Numbered from the stretch's first letter, positions 44,178-53,750 are shown. The stretch: DNA of 64,000 nucleotides from Pontibacter cellulosilyticus (GCF_014306105.1 NZ_JACRVF010000008.1:34100-98099); one strand, 5' to 3'. Numbers and translations: made by a program. Notes: generated by a model not told the origin, from the letters alone.

Positions 44178-45425
44178 TTACTTATCTAATGTAGCACTTT
44201 TCAATATTTCGTGCCCTAGTTTATCACGCTTTGTTGTAAGGTACTTTTGGTTGTGCTCGTTTGGTTTGATTTCGATCGGCACACGTTCCACTACCTCTAA
44301 ACCATACCCCATCAAACCAGTGCGCTTTTTAGGATTGTTAGATATCAGCCTCATTTTGGTAACGCCAAGGTCGCGCAGGATCTGTGCTCCCACGCCATAG
44401 TCGCGCTCATCCATGCCAAAGCCTAGTTCCAGGTTTGCCTCTACGGTATCAAGGCCCTGCTCCTGCAATTTATAAGCTTTTAGTTTATTAATGAGGCCAA
44501 TGCCACGCCCCTCTTGGTTCATGTACACAATCACACCTTTGCCTTCTTTCTCGATCATGCGCATGGCTTCGTGTAGTTGTGGCCCGCAGTCGCAACGGCA
44601 AGAGCCAAAAATATCTCCGGTAACGCAAGACGAATGTACACGCACTAATACCGGCTCACCTTCCTCCCAAGTGCCTTTTACAAGCGCCAGGTGCTTGGCT
44701 TCGTTGCTACGCTGTGTAAAGGCATAAAGATCAAAAACACCGAAATCTGTAGGCAACTGCACCGCAATCTCACGGTCGATCAGGCTTTCATGCTTCAGGC
44801 GGTACTCAATCAAATCTTTGATAGAGATAAGTTTCAGGTCGAAGCGCTCGGCCACTTTTACTAGATCCGGTAGGCGTGCCATCGTGCCATCTTCGTTCAT
44901 GATCTCAACAAGCACACCAGCTGGTGCAAGACCTGCTAAACGTGCAAGGTCTACAGATGCCTCTGTGTGGCCTGCACGGCGCAACACACCTTCTTTTTTC
45001 GCTTTAAGCGGAAAAATGTGCCCTGGCTTGCCAAGTGAGTGAGGATCAGTGTTCGGGTCAACAAGTGCCTGTAAGGTTTTAGCACGATCAGATGCTGATA
45101 TACCGGTAGTACAACCGTGCCCGATTAAGTCTACAGATATTGTAAATGGTGTGGCATGTAAAGCTGTGTTACGGCCTACCATTAGCTCCAACCCTAGCTC
45201 ATCGCAACGCTCTTCGGTTAGCGGGGCGCAAATAAGGCCACGGCCATGCGTTGCCATAAAGTTTACTATTTCTGGTGTTACCATTTCTGCGGCACACACA
45301 AAATCGCCTTCGTTTTCACGATCGTCGTCATCAACCACGATCACTACTTTGCCTTGCCTGATGTCCTCAATAGCAGACTCGATCGTATCCAATGGTCTGA
45401 TATCACCAGTTGTATTGGTTTCCAT
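44178..45425 (-). CDS. ribBA: Bifunctional DHBP synthase / GTP cyclohydrolase II, 415 aa
   Basis: This fused riboflavin enzyme has two domains. Residues 1 to about 205 are 3,4-dihydroxy-2-butanone-4-phosphate synthase with VDDDDRENEGDFV and the RAGHTEASVDL motif. The remainder is GTP cyclohydrolase II with the zinc site CVTGDIFGSCRCDCGP and NQEGRGIGL. It makes the ribose-derived four-carbon unit and opens GTP, the two entry steps of riboflavin synthesis. All key residues are present. I see no FMN-riboswitch fold in the 130 bases before it. It appears monocistronic. Confidence 0.96.
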   Translation of the reverse strand: METNTTGDIRPLDTIESAIEDIRQGKVVIVVDDDDRENEGDFVCAAEMVTPEIVNFMATHGRGLICAPLTEERCDELGLELMVGRNTALHATPFTISVDLIGHGCTTGISASDRAKTLQALVDPNTDPHSLGKPGHIFPLKAKKEGVLRRAGHTEASVDLARLAGLAPAGVLVEIMNEDGTMARLPDLVKVAERFDLKLISIKDLIEYRLKHESLIDREIAVQLPTDFGVFDLYAFTQRSNEAKHLALVKGTWEEGEPVLVRVHSSCVTGDIFGSCRCDCGPQLHEAMRMIEKEGKGVIVYMNQEGRGIGLINKLKAYKLQEQGLDTVEANLELGFGMDERDYGVGAQILRDLGVTKMRLISNNPKKRTGLMGYGLEVVERVPIEIKPNEHNQKYLTTKRDKLGHEILKSATLDK

Positions 45426-45901
45426 ACTATTTCTTTTATACCTGCCTTCCGTCTATTTTCGGGTGAGGCTGTTGATTTATTAGTAAAGCGATACAAAAGT
45501 ATAAAGTTTATACCGCAATCCCTTTTTATTTGAGTAACACTTTTGAATGGGATTTAGTTGAGAAGCGAGGTTTTTGGATAAGTGGTGTGGTTAAAACTTA
45601 TACTTTCTGCTATTATTTCTAGCCAGGTCTTTACCTCAGTTTTACAAGCTTTGTTGTTTCACCTCTGCCTTTGGTGCCCTCAAGGCCGGGAGGCCTCGTT
45701 TTTATGCATCACCGCTGTGTTCCCTCCTGCGCTGACGCGCTGCCCTTGCGGGCACCGGATCTCACAAGGCGGCTCTTTAAAGAGCGCCCCTACCCCCACA
45801 GAGAAACTGGGATCAACACTTATTAGCTTCTGCCTTTGCTTTGATAGAGTCCAAATGTAATTTTTAGTTCGGAGCTAGGGCATTTGCCAAGTGCATTTTG
45901 C

Positions 45902-45983
45902 GACGCTCCACTGTTTGAGCGTTCAGCGAGTTTGGAGCGTCTTGATTCTTTTGCTTACTTTTCTCATCAAGGAGAAAAGTAAG
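45902..45983. repeat. Inverted repeats in the ribBA-dnaG intergenic region
   Basis: Two hairpins lie in the 736-base gap 45426-46161. GACGCTCCA at 45902-45910 pairs with 45933-45941 (9 bp). CTTACTTTTCTC at 45954-45965 pairs perfectly with 45972-45983 across a 6-base loop. Another palindrome GCTCTTTAAAGAGC lies near 45774. The region from about 45650 to 46050 is more GC-rich than other spacers, with no credible gene. It looks like dispersed repetitive sequence. Confidence 0.6.
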
Positions 45984-46161
45984 GCCAAGCCGGCGAGGCG
46001 AAAAGCTGGCCAGACACAGTTAAGTACATTTTAAGAGCGATTGCTTTCAGGGCATTTGCTTAATCTCTCTTAAAGAAGAATAATTGGCAAGATGACAGCA
46101 AGAGGAAGAAGGAAGACCAGGCATGTACCCATCAAGCATCAGGAAGTATAGAAACAATATC

Positions 46162-48075
46162 CTACCTATTCACTACAATCCCGAGCATATCCCCCAGTTG
46201 GCTGTGAAGTTGTTTTAGCATAAAGATGGTCTGCAGTTGGCGGTCCTGCTCCTGCGGATCAGTTACTAAACGCAGCTTCTCCATCTCGTTTTTCATGAGC
46301 AGCTCCACGTTGCGCCACTTTAATCTTAGCACGGCACGCTCTGCACCGTAAGGCAGCAGGTCTAGCTCCGTGGGCACAAAAATGGAGTGTGTTTCCCAGT
46401 TGTGGCTTAGCTCGTGCGGGTCAGATAGAAGGTTAGTGGCCTCCGTTCTGATCTCCTGATCCGGGTAATTGATAAAGTCCTCTGCAGTTGGCACCACACT
46501 CTCGCAAAGCTTCTCTTTGATCAGCACCATAAACCGGCTATACAGCGGCGTTCTGAACTCCACATCCTCCAGCTGCTCCAGCATATATTGGCAAGTGGTC
46601 ATCCCCTCATCCAGCATTTTATCAGGATAATTCAGCAGCATCCGCACTATCTCACGTTCATACCTTACCAGTACATCAGTATCCGAGGCTGGTTTCTCAG
46701 GCTCAACCTCCTCCGGAAACGGCATACTGTCCATTTCAGGGCTGCCGGTTTTGGGCTGCAGCCTGTCCTGGAGTTGCATCTTATTGTACTCCGAGATCAG
46801 TACCTGCTCATCAATATCAAAGATAAGACTGCAGCTTCTAAAAAATACCGTACGCTTTATCGAGTCAGGAATCTTAGCAATAGACGTTACTATCTCACGG
46901 ATCGCCTCTGCTTTTCTAACAGGATTACCCTTTGCTTCAGTAGCGTACAAGCTTGTCTTGAAAGAGATAAAATCCTGCGCGTGCTCTTTTAAGTATGCTT
47001 TAAAAGCTGTGTCGCCTACTTTCTGTATGTATGAGTCCGGGTCTTCTCCTTCCGGGAAAGTAACCACGTCCACGTTCAGCCCATTCTCCAGGATCAGGTC
47101 GATACCACGCAACGAGGCTTTTATACCTGCCGCATCGCCGTCGTAAAGTACGGTTATGTTCTGGGTGTAGCGCGAGATCAGCTTTATCTGTCCTTCGGTA
47201 AGCGACGTACCTGAGGAGGCCACCACGTTTTCGATACCACCCTGATGCAATGAAAGCACATCCAGGTAACCCTCCACCATGTAGCACATGTCCTGCATGC
47301 GCAGCGCCTGCTTCGCCTGGAATAAACCATACAGCACATTGCTCTTATGGTAGATATCAGACTCCGGGGAGTTGAGGTACTTAGGGCTCTTTTTGTCGTT
47401 GGATTTTAGTGTACGGGCACCAAAGCCGATAACTCTACCCGATACGTTGTGGATCGGGAACATCACGCGGCCCCGGAAGCGGTCAAACTTTTTGCCATCT
47501 TCCCTGGCAATAGTTAAGCCTGTAGATTCTAGGTATTTCTGTTGGTAGCCTGCTTTTAGCGCTGAGTCTGTCAGGTCAGTCCACTCGTCTAAACTATAAC
47601 CCAGCTCGAACTTACGAATGGTGTTGCCGCTGAGTCCACGCTGTTTTAAATAGGATTGCCCTATACTTCCTTGTTCGTGTTTATGCAGCCTTTCCTGGAA
47701 ATGCTTGTTGGCGAAATCTGAAACAATGAACAAGCTATCGCGCTCACTCTGCTCCTTGGCGTACTCCGGCGTTGGGTTATCTTCTGGCACATCAATGCCA
47801 TACTTCTTTGCCAGGTACTTCAGCGCCTCCGGAAAGCTGGTGCCCTCCACATCCATAATAAACTGCACCGAGTTACCCGCCTTGCCACAGCCAAAGCACT
47901 TGTAAATTCCCTTAGCCGGCGAAACAGAAAAAGATGGGGACTTCTCGTGGTGGAAAGGGCAACAGGCCCACATGTTCTGCCCCTTTTTCTTCAGAGACAC
48001 AAAATCACCTACAACCTCTGTTATATCGGCCTGGGCTAGAATCTGGTCAACGGTTTCTTTTGGGATCAGGGACAT
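46162..48075 (-). CDS. dnaG: DNA primase DnaG, 637 aa
   Basis: This is a complete bacterial primase. The N-terminal zinc-binding domain has ligands Cys39, His42, Cys60 and Cys63. The RNA polymerase (TOPRIM) core contains YMVEGYLDVL and VLYDGDAAGIKA, and a C-terminal helical region of about 180 residues binds helicase. It makes RNA primers on the lagging strand. The length is standard. It is monocistronic here, unlike the rpsU-dnaG-rpoD operon of Enterobacteria. Confidence 0.97.
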   Translation of the reverse strand: MSLIPKETVDQILAQADITEVVGDFVSLKKKGQNMWACCPFHHEKSPSFSVSPAKGIYKCFGCGKAGNSVQFIMDVEGTSFPEALKYLAKKYGIDVPEDNPTPEYAKEQSERDSLFIVSDFANKHFQERLHKHEQGSIGQSYLKQRGLSGNTIRKFELGYSLDEWTDLTDSALKAGYQQKYLESTGLTIAREDGKKFDRFRGRVMFPIHNVSGRVIGFGARTLKSNDKKSPKYLNSPESDIYHKSNVLYGLFQAKQALRMQDMCYMVEGYLDVLSLHQGGIENVVASSGTSLTEGQIKLISRYTQNITVLYDGDAAGIKASLRGIDLILENGLNVDVVTFPEGEDPDSYIQKVGDTAFKAYLKEHAQDFISFKTSLYATEAKGNPVRKAEAIREIVTSIAKIPDSIKRTVFFRSCSLIFDIDEQVLISEYNKMQLQDRLQPKTGSPEMDSMPFPEEVEPEKPASDTDVLVRYEREIVRMLLNYPDKMLDEGMTTCQYMLEQLEDVEFRTPLYSRFMVLIKEKLCESVVPTAEDFINYPDQEIRTEATNLLSDPHELSHNWETHSIFVPTELDLLPYGAERAVLRLKWRNVELLMKNEMEKLRLVTDPQEQDRQLQTIFMLKQLHSQLGDMLGIVVNR

Positions 48076-48153
48076 GAGTAAAAGTATAAGCGGATAACAA
48101 AGATAAGACTCTGGGGCAAAAGTCCTTTTCCTTGTTAAGAATATTTGTCAGAC

Positions 48154-48684
48154 TTATACCTTATTCAAAAGCTGGTTGTACAACTCGTAGTTCTCCTCGT
48201 CAAAACAGACAAAAGTTATACTTTGCAAGTTAGTATCGTGGTGCTGCAGAAAATCCTTTGTAGCGCTTACCGCTACTTCAGCAGCCTTACCCTTGGGATA
48301 ACCATATACTCCGGTGCTGATGTTGGGGAAAGCTATACTTCTGAGTTGCTTTTCTGAGGCTATCCGGAGGCTGTTGCGGTAGCAGCTGGCCAGCAGCTCC
48401 TGCTCGTTCTGCTTACCCCCATGCCACACAGGACCTACTGCATGGATCACATACTTTGCAGGCAGGTTACCAGCAGTTGTTATGACTGCCTCGCCGGTGG
48501 GGCAGCCACCCTGCTTTGCTCTAATTTGCTTGCATTCTTCCAGAATAGCCGGCCCTCCTGTACGATGGATGGCCCCATCTACACCTCCACCGCCCAGCAG
48601 ACTCGTATTTGCCGCATTAACAACCGCATCAACCTCTTGTTTAGTAATGTCTCCTTTTATGGCTCTTAGTTCGGTTTTGCTCAT
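48154..48684 (-). CDS. Macrodomain protein (O-acetyl-ADP-ribose deacetylase-like), 176 aa
   Basis: The macrodomain of the MacroD/YmdB type has all its signatures: KGDITKQEVDAVVNAANTSLLGGGGVDGAIHR at the N-terminus, then HAVGPVW and the phosphate loop SIAFPNISTGVYGYP. Such proteins remove ADP-ribose from proteins or deacetylate O-acetyl-ADP-ribose. A longer reading upstream to 48750 has no family similarity, so the ATG at 48684 is preferred. The gene is divergent from the Mrp gene. Confidence 0.94.
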   Translation of the reverse strand: MSKTELRAIKGDITKQEVDAVVNAANTSLLGGGGVDGAIHRTGGPAILEECKQIRAKQGGCPTGEAVITTAGNLPAKYVIHAVGPVWHGGKQNEQELLASCYRNSLRIASEKQLRSIAFPNISTGVYGYPKGKAAEVAVSATKDFLQHHDTNLQSITFVCFDEENYELYNQLLNKV

Positions 48685-48800
48685 ATTTTCTATTTTTTTA
48701 ATGCTTACGAACGATCCGAAATTAAAGTAATAAAAACTGATCTTCGTCATACCTGTTTACAGTAGCAAGGGCTTTGCGTGCGATTAGAATATTTTGTTCG

Positions 48801-48808
48801 TATCTTTG
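48801..48808 (+). promoter_or_regulatory. Candidate -7 box TATCTTTG upstream of mrp
   Basis: A match to TAnnTTTG lies 33 bases before the ATG of the Mrp gene. A TTTG at 48773 may be the -33 element, though the spacing (24 bases) is longer than usual. Confidence 0.45.
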
Positions 48809-48840
48809 CAGTTGAACTGCAAAAGCAGCTCAATTCAATT

Positions 48841-49944
48841 ATGGCTATCACAAAAGAAGATATATTAAAAGCACTTAGCTATGTTGAGGAGCCGGACCTG
48901 GGTAAGGACCTGGTTACCCTGAACATGATAGAGAATGTGGAGGTGAATGGTAAAGATGTGAGCTTTACCGTTATACTTACCACGCCAGCGTGCCCGTTAA
49001 AAGACCTGATCCGCAATGCCTGCGTTAATGCCGTGCATGCTATGGTAGATAAAGAGGCAAACGTAACAGTGAACATGACCTCGCGTGTTACTTCTGGCCG
49101 TGGCGACACTTCTGAAGTACTGCGTGGCGTGAAGAATATTATTGCCATTGCATCTGGTAAAGGCGGCGTGGGCAAATCTACCGTAACAAGCAACCTGGCT
49201 ATTGCCCTGGCACAGTCTGGTGCAAAAGTAGGTCTGATCGATGCTGATATTTCCGGTCCGTCTATTCCGACCATGTTCGGTGTGGAGCAGGAGCGTCCGC
49301 ACATGGTACAAGGCGACCACGGCAAAAACTATATTATGCCGGTAGAGCATCACGGCGTTAAGATGATGTCGATTGGCTTTCTGACACCAGCTGACGGTGC
49401 CGTGGTATGGCGCGGGCCAATGGCAAGCTCTGCCCTACGCCAGTTTATTTCTGATGTAGAGTGGGGTGAACTGGATTACCTGCTGCTGGATCTTCCTCCG
49501 GGCACATCAGACATTCACCTGACCATGGTGCAGGCACTACCGGTAACAGGTGCTGTGATTGTAACTACTCCACAGAAGGTAGCTTTAGCTGACGCCGTAA
49601 GAGGTTTGCAGATGTTCCGCCAGCCACAGATTAATGTACCGGTGTTGGGTGTGGTAGAAAATATGGCTTACTTTACCCCAGCCGAGCTTCCGGAGAATAA
49701 ATACTATATCTTTGGCGAAGGCGGCGGCAAAGACCTGGCAGCCAAGTATGATGTGCCGCTTTTAGGGCAAGTACCGATCGTGCAAAGTATACGCGAAAGC
49801 GGCGATGCCGGCACGCCAGTGGTTTTACAGAACGATTCTCCGGCATCTGGTGTTTTTAAAGAGTTAGCCCAGGCTGTAGCGCAGCAGGTATCTGTTCGTA
49901 ACGCCACATTAGGCAAAACTAAACCCGTAGAAATTAAAAGCTAA
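48841..49944 (+). CDS. Mrp/ApbC-type Fe-S cluster carrier ATPase, 367 aa
   Basis: An N-terminal DUF59/MIP18-like domain of about 85 residues precedes a deviant Walker A SGKGGVGKST (residues 105-114) and LLLDLPPGTSD. These belong to the P-loop NTPase Mrp/NBP35 family, which delivers Fe-S clusters to apo-proteins. The CPxC cluster motif usually found after VENMA is replaced by YFTPAELPENKYYIFG, which I recall as a feature of Bacteroidota members. An upstream in-frame extension is ignored, as the family begins at ATG 48841. The NifU-domain gene follows by 7 bases. Confidence 0.94.
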   Translation: MAITKEDILKALSYVEEPDLGKDLVTLNMIENVEVNGKDVSFTVILTTPACPLKDLIRNACVNAVHAMVDKEANVTVNMTSRVTSGRGDTSEVLRGVKNIIAIASGKGGVGKSTVTSNLAIALAQSGAKVGLIDADISGPSIPTMFGVEQERPHMVQGDHGKNYIMPVEHHGVKMMSIGFLTPADGAVVWRGPMASSALRQFISDVEWGELDYLLLDLPPGTSDIHLTMVQALPVTGAVIVTTPQKVALADAVRGLQMFRQPQINVPVLGVVENMAYFTPAELPENKYYIFGEGGGKDLAAKYDVPLLGQVPIVQSIRESGDAGTPVVLQNDSPASGVFKELAQAVAQQVSVRNATLGKTKPVEIKS

Positions 49945-49951
49945 TTAATAC

Positions 49952-50218
49952 ATGGCAGCTGTAAACATAGATCAAGATTTCATGCTCCGCATCGAGAGCG
50001 CCCTCGACCAGATCAGGCCTTACCTAGAAGCTGACGGAGGCAATGTAAAAGTGTTGGAGGTGACAGATGAAATGGTGCTGAAGTTAGAACTGTTAGGAGC
50101 TTGCGGATCTTGCCCTATGTCAACCATGACGCTGAAGGCAGGTGTGGAGCAGTCTGTATTGAAGGCTGTGCCCGAGATTAAAGCCGTGGAAGCAGTAAAT
50201 GTTGCCCCTTCACTGTAA
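49952..50218 (+). CDS. NifU C-terminal domain protein, 88 aa
   Basis: This is a stand-alone Nfu-type scaffold. RIESALDQIRPYLEADGGNVK is the family start, and the CGSC pair (Cys51, Cys54) in LGACGSCPMSTMTL binds a 4Fe-4S cluster between two subunits. It lies in one transcription unit with the Mrp protein, so the pair probably builds and hands over Fe-S clusters. A clear terminator follows. Confidence 0.95.
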   Translation: MAAVNIDQDFMLRIESALDQIRPYLEADGGNVKVLEVTDEMVLKLELLGACGSCPMSTMTLKAGVEQSVLKAVPEIKAVEAVNVAPSL

Positions 50219-50241
50219 TAAAGCACTTAACTTATACTTGT

Positions 50242-50282
50242 AAGCGGAAGCCTCTGTAGCAGCAGAGGCTTCCGCTTTTTTT
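50242..50282 (+). terminator. Rho-independent terminator after nifU-domain gene
   Basis: A perfect 15-bp stem (50242-50256 with 50263-50277, AAGCGGAAGCCTCTG) with a T-run closes the mrp-nifU unit. Confidence 0.9.
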
Positions 50283-50371
50283 ATTGTTGCTTTATCAAAA
50301 CAGGATACTATTTGCCTACGTTAGCACGGATGAGTATAGGCTTTCTACTTTACCTTCCATTTAAAAACAGC

Positions 50372-50379
50372 TATATTTG
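50372..50379 (+). promoter_or_regulatory. Candidate -7 box TATATTTG upstream of fahA
   Basis: An exact match to TAnnTTTG lies 23 bases before the fumarylacetoacetase ATG, in the position expected for a short leader. Confidence 0.5.
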
Positions 50380-50402
50380 TCTGCATTAAACAATCTCACA
50401 CT

Positions 50403-51674
50403 ATGATCAAAGCGAACGATCCTTCCCTGCACTCCTGGATAGACATAGCTCCGAACAACGACTTCCCGATACAAAACCTTCCCTTCGGAATTTTCCAGAC
50501 TCCCACCAGAGACCCTCGTGTTGGAGTAGCTATTGGAGAGTACATTCTGGACCTGTGTGTAGTGGCGCAGCACAACCTCTTCGAGTTAATAGACATAGAC
50601 CCCACTGTTTTTCACAAGCGATACTTAAATGACTTTATTTCACTAGGGAGACCAGTATGGAGAGCTGTGCGAAATAGAGTGTCTCACCTGCTGCGCAACG
50701 ACAACGAGGAGATCAGCGGCAACAGCGACATGATCAGAGAATGCCTGGTGTTGCAAAGCGAAGCCGAGATGCTGATGCCGGTTAAAGTACCCAACTACAC
50801 CGACTTCTACAGCAGCATAGAGCACGCCACGAATGTGGGCACTATGTTCCGCGATCCTAAAAACGCTCTCTTGCCTAACTGGAAACATATCCCGATTGGC
50901 TACCATGGCCGCGCCTCTTCTATAGTAGTATCTGGCACACCTATTCACAGACCTAATGGCCAGACCAAAGCCCCAGATGCCGACGCACCCACCTTTGGCC
51001 CAAGCCGCCTGCTGGATTTCGAACTGGAGGTTGCTTTTATAACCGGCAGAGAAACAAAGCTGGGTCAAAGTATAACACCAGACGAGGCCAATGAATACAT
51101 ATTTGGGTTAGTGCTGTTCAACGACTGGTCTGCCAGAGATATGCAGACATGGGAGTATGTGCCGCTAGGACCTTTCCTGGCAAAGAGTTTTGGTTCGTCT
51201 ATCTCCCCCTGGGTTGTTACGCTGGATGCACTAGAGCCGTTCAAGGTAAAAGGGCCTGTGCAGGATCCTAAGCCACTACCTTACTTGGAATTTCATGGCA
51301 ACCATAATTATGACATCAACCTAGAGGTGCTACTAAAGCCAGAGGGAGGCGAAGAAAACAGCATCTGTCGTTCTAATTACAAGTACATGTACTGGAACAT
51401 GAATCAGCAGCTAGCCCACCAGAGCAGCAATGGCTGTAACATTCAGGTCGGCGACATGTATGCTTCGGGCACGATAAGTGGCGCAGAAAAAGATTCTTTT
51501 GGTTCGATGCTGGAGCTTACCTGGCGCGGCACCAACCCGATTCAGTTGTCAGACGGAACAGAACGAAAATTCATCAATGATTATGATGAGGTGATCATGC
51601 GCGGCTACAGCGAGCGCAACGGCATCCGTATAGGATTCGGAGAGGTTAAAGGCAAAGTATTGCCAGCACTGTAA
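50403..51674 (+). CDS. fahA: Fumarylacetoacetase, 423 aa
   Basis: This is the last enzyme of tyrosine degradation, splitting fumarylacetoacetate into fumarate and acetoacetate. The N-terminal SH3-like domain begins HSWIDIAPNNDFPIQNLPFGIF. The catalytic domain has YTDFYSSIEHATNVG with the metal and catalytic His, IGYHGRASSIVVSGTPI, and the later ELEVAFITG and FGLVLFNDWSARD. Length and motifs match the family fully. The other tyrosine-pathway genes are not in the window. Confidence 0.96.
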   Translation: MIKANDPSLHSWIDIAPNNDFPIQNLPFGIFQTPTRDPRVGVAIGEYILDLCVVAQHNLFELIDIDPTVFHKRYLNDFISLGRPVWRAVRNRVSHLLRNDNEEISGNSDMIRECLVLQSEAEMLMPVKVPNYTDFYSSIEHATNVGTMFRDPKNALLPNWKHIPIGYHGRASSIVVSGTPIHRPNGQTKAPDADAPTFGPSRLLDFELEVAFITGRETKLGQSITPDEANEYIFGLVLFNDWSARDMQTWEYVPLGPFLAKSFGSSISPWVVTLDALEPFKVKGPVQDPKPLPYLEFHGNHNYDINLEVLLKPEGGEENSICRSNYKYMYWNMNQQLAHQSSNGCNIQVGDMYASGTISGAEKDSFGSMLELTWRGTNPIQLSDGTERKFINDYDEVIMRGYSERNGIRIGFGEVKGKVLPAL

Positions 51675-51685
51675 ACTGATACTGA

Positions 51686-51741
51686 AAGTATAAAAAGAAG
51701 CCCCTGCAAGTGTACACTTGCAGGGGCTTCTTTTTATACTT
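51686..51741. terminator. 28-bp perfect palindromic terminator (convergent)
   Basis: Bases 51686-51713 are the exact inverse of 51714-51741. The stem starts AAGTATAAAAAGAAGCCCCT and continues with TGCAAGTGT. It lies between the fahA stop and the convergent CapD-like gene and can end both transcripts. Confidence 0.9.
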
Positions 51742-51750
51742 CAATACTTG

Positions 51751-53691
51751 TTAGGCAGTACGCTTTAGTTCATCTAACTCTTCATACTTAGAGTTCTTGC
51801 TCAGGAACTCAGGCACAATATCCTTCATCTTCTTCACAGCATGAAAATCTTCGTTGTTCTTGTTCAGCGCGATCAGCTCATTGATGTCGTTTACTACCTG
51901 ATTGTAGCTATACTTCCTTACTTTCGAGATCTTGATCTTTTTATGGTGAGTAGGTATAGTTGTCTCCTCCTCGCTTAGCAGCTCCTCGTACAACTTCTCA
52001 CCAGGTCTCAGACCAGTAAACACAATATCAATATCAACTCCAGGTGTTAAACCTGCCAGCTTGATCATCTTCTTGGCCAAATCTACAATTTTAACCGGCT
52101 CACCCATATCAAAGATAAAGATCTCGCCACCGTTACCCATAGTACCCGCCTCCAACACAAGTTGTACAGCCTCCGGAATAGTCATAAAGTATCGGGTGAT
52201 ATCTGGGTGCGTAACCGTAATCGGCACTCCCCTTTCTATCTGCGCTCTGAATCTTGGAATGACAGAACCATTAGAGCCAAGCACATTTCCAAAACGGGTG
52301 GTAATAAACTTCGTCTGTGGCAAATGCTTCCCATCAGCAGAAATTCGCTGTAGTTTCTCTTTCCCTACGTTGTTCAAAGACTGAATATAGATCTCAGCAA
52401 TACGCTTCGATGCCCCCATGATATTAGTAGGATTCACCGCCTTGTCAGTAGAGATCATTACAAACTTCTCAACATCAAAGGTCATAGAGAGGTCTGCCAG
52501 GTTTTTAGTGCCAAGCACATTGGTAAGTATAGCTTCAGAAGGATTGTTCTCCATCATAGGCACGTGCTTATAAGCAGCGGCATGGTATACTATATCAGGT
52601 GTATGCTCTTTAAAGAGCGTGTACATCCTGTTAAAGTTTTGGATGTTGCCGATGCTCACGATAATGTTTGCATCAGGAAACTGTTCCTCTACCTCAAGTT
52701 GTAGCTCGTGCAGTGGTGATTCAGCCTGGTCAAATATAATGACAGATGCCGGGTTGTAAGCCAGCGCCTGCCGCACGATCTCAGAACCGATAGACCCTGC
52801 AGCTCCTGTTATCAAAACATGCTTACCGCAAAGATCAGCTGATATCTGTTCATTTTCGATAACAATAGGAGGCCTTTGCAACAGATCCTCAATTCGCAGA
52901 TCCTGAATCTGGCTAGCTCTCAACTGACCAGACATCCATTGCTCTGCAGGCGGCACTGTTACTACTTTGATTCCAAGTTCAACACATCGCTCAATTGTTT
53001 CCTTCTTTGCATCAGTTCTAAGATCCTCACTCATCACCACCAGCTTATCTACTTTCTGGCGTTGAATCACCTTCTCAATATCGTTGATGTGGTATACGCG
53101 TTTCTGATGGATGTCCTTATCTACTTTATTAGAGTTTTCATCCACAAAACCTGCAATTACATACTTCCCCATACCGCTTGTTTCCAGCGCCTGCTTTACA
53201 AGTATAGAGTAACCATTCGCACCATAGATAAGAACATTTACCTTTTTATCAGTTGTGTTTCTCTTGATGTAATGGAAAAGGTTTTTAGCTCCTATCCTTA
53301 ATAACACAAGAATAGAAGAGGAAATAAAGAAGTTTATCAGCAGCACAACATACACATTCACTGAGTTGATGTGATACACCGGATCTAATAGGAAGCACAC
53401 TAAGCTGGAATAGATTATGCTTGTTGCAAACACCCCGGAGAAAATCCTTACTACATCCTGCGTGCTTGAGTACCGGATAAGGCCTGTATGAATGCGCATC
53501 GCATAGAACGTACTCAAGTTTATAAGCGCATACACTCCTACATGAATAAAGAAATGTCCCCTCAACATCTGAGAGAATTCAAAGTGAGCAATAATGAAGT
53601 AGGAGAAAATAAAAGCCCAAGTAGTTATTACTTGATCTGCAAGTAATATTAGGCTCTTAGGTAATGATCTATTTAGTAAGAATGAATTCAT
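51751..53691 (-). CDS. CapD/PglF/WbpM-type nucleotide-sugar 4,6-dehydratase, 646 aa
   Basis: Four N-terminal membrane helices (to about residue 135) anchor the protein. A first Rossmann-like domain with LIYGANGYS is followed by the catalytic SDR domain with VLITGAAGSIGSE at residues 292-304 and STDKAVNPTNIMGASK, where Met replaces the usual catalytic Tyr, as in WbpM and PglF. Such enzymes convert UDP-GlcNAc into a 4-keto-6-deoxy derivative, the first step to bacillosamine-like sugars. The start is the ATG at 53691, just before the first helix. It is separated by about 500 bases from the aminotransferase gene. Confidence 0.93.
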   Translation of the reverse strand: MNSFLLNRSLPKSLILLADQVITTWAFIFSYFIIAHFEFSQMLRGHFFIHVGVYALINLSTFYAMRIHTGLIRYSSTQDVVRIFSGVFATSIIYSSLVCFLLDPVYHINSVNVYVVLLINFFISSSILVLLRIGAKNLFHYIKRNTTDKKVNVLIYGANGYSILVKQALETSGMGKYVIAGFVDENSNKVDKDIHQKRVYHINDIEKVIQRQKVDKLVVMSEDLRTDAKKETIERCVELGIKVVTVPPAEQWMSGQLRASQIQDLRIEDLLQRPPIVIENEQISADLCGKHVLITGAAGSIGSEIVRQALAYNPASVIIFDQAESPLHELQLEVEEQFPDANIIVSIGNIQNFNRMYTLFKEHTPDIVYHAAAYKHVPMMENNPSEAILTNVLGTKNLADLSMTFDVEKFVMISTDKAVNPTNIMGASKRIAEIYIQSLNNVGKEKLQRISADGKHLPQTKFITTRFGNVLGSNGSVIPRFRAQIERGVPITVTHPDITRYFMTIPEAVQLVLEAGTMGNGGEIFIFDMGEPVKIVDLAKKMIKLAGLTPGVDIDIVFTGLRPGEKLYEELLSEEETTIPTHHKKIKISKVRKYSYNQVVNDINELIALNKNNEDFHAVKKMKDIVPEFLSKNSKYEELDELKRTA

Positions 53692-53750
53692 GTAAGGGTG
53701 AAGAACTGTACACTTTAATTTTTTATAATTCAGCAAGTCATTCGCCTAAC

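Noticed and set aside
45426..45560. FMN riboswitch before ribBA
   Set aside because: I see no conserved multi-stem FMN element in the leader, and the spacer is short and AT-rich.
45582..45860. 92-aa open frame in the ribBA-dnaG spacer
   Set aside because: It lies across repeats, has no recognisable domain and no good start context.
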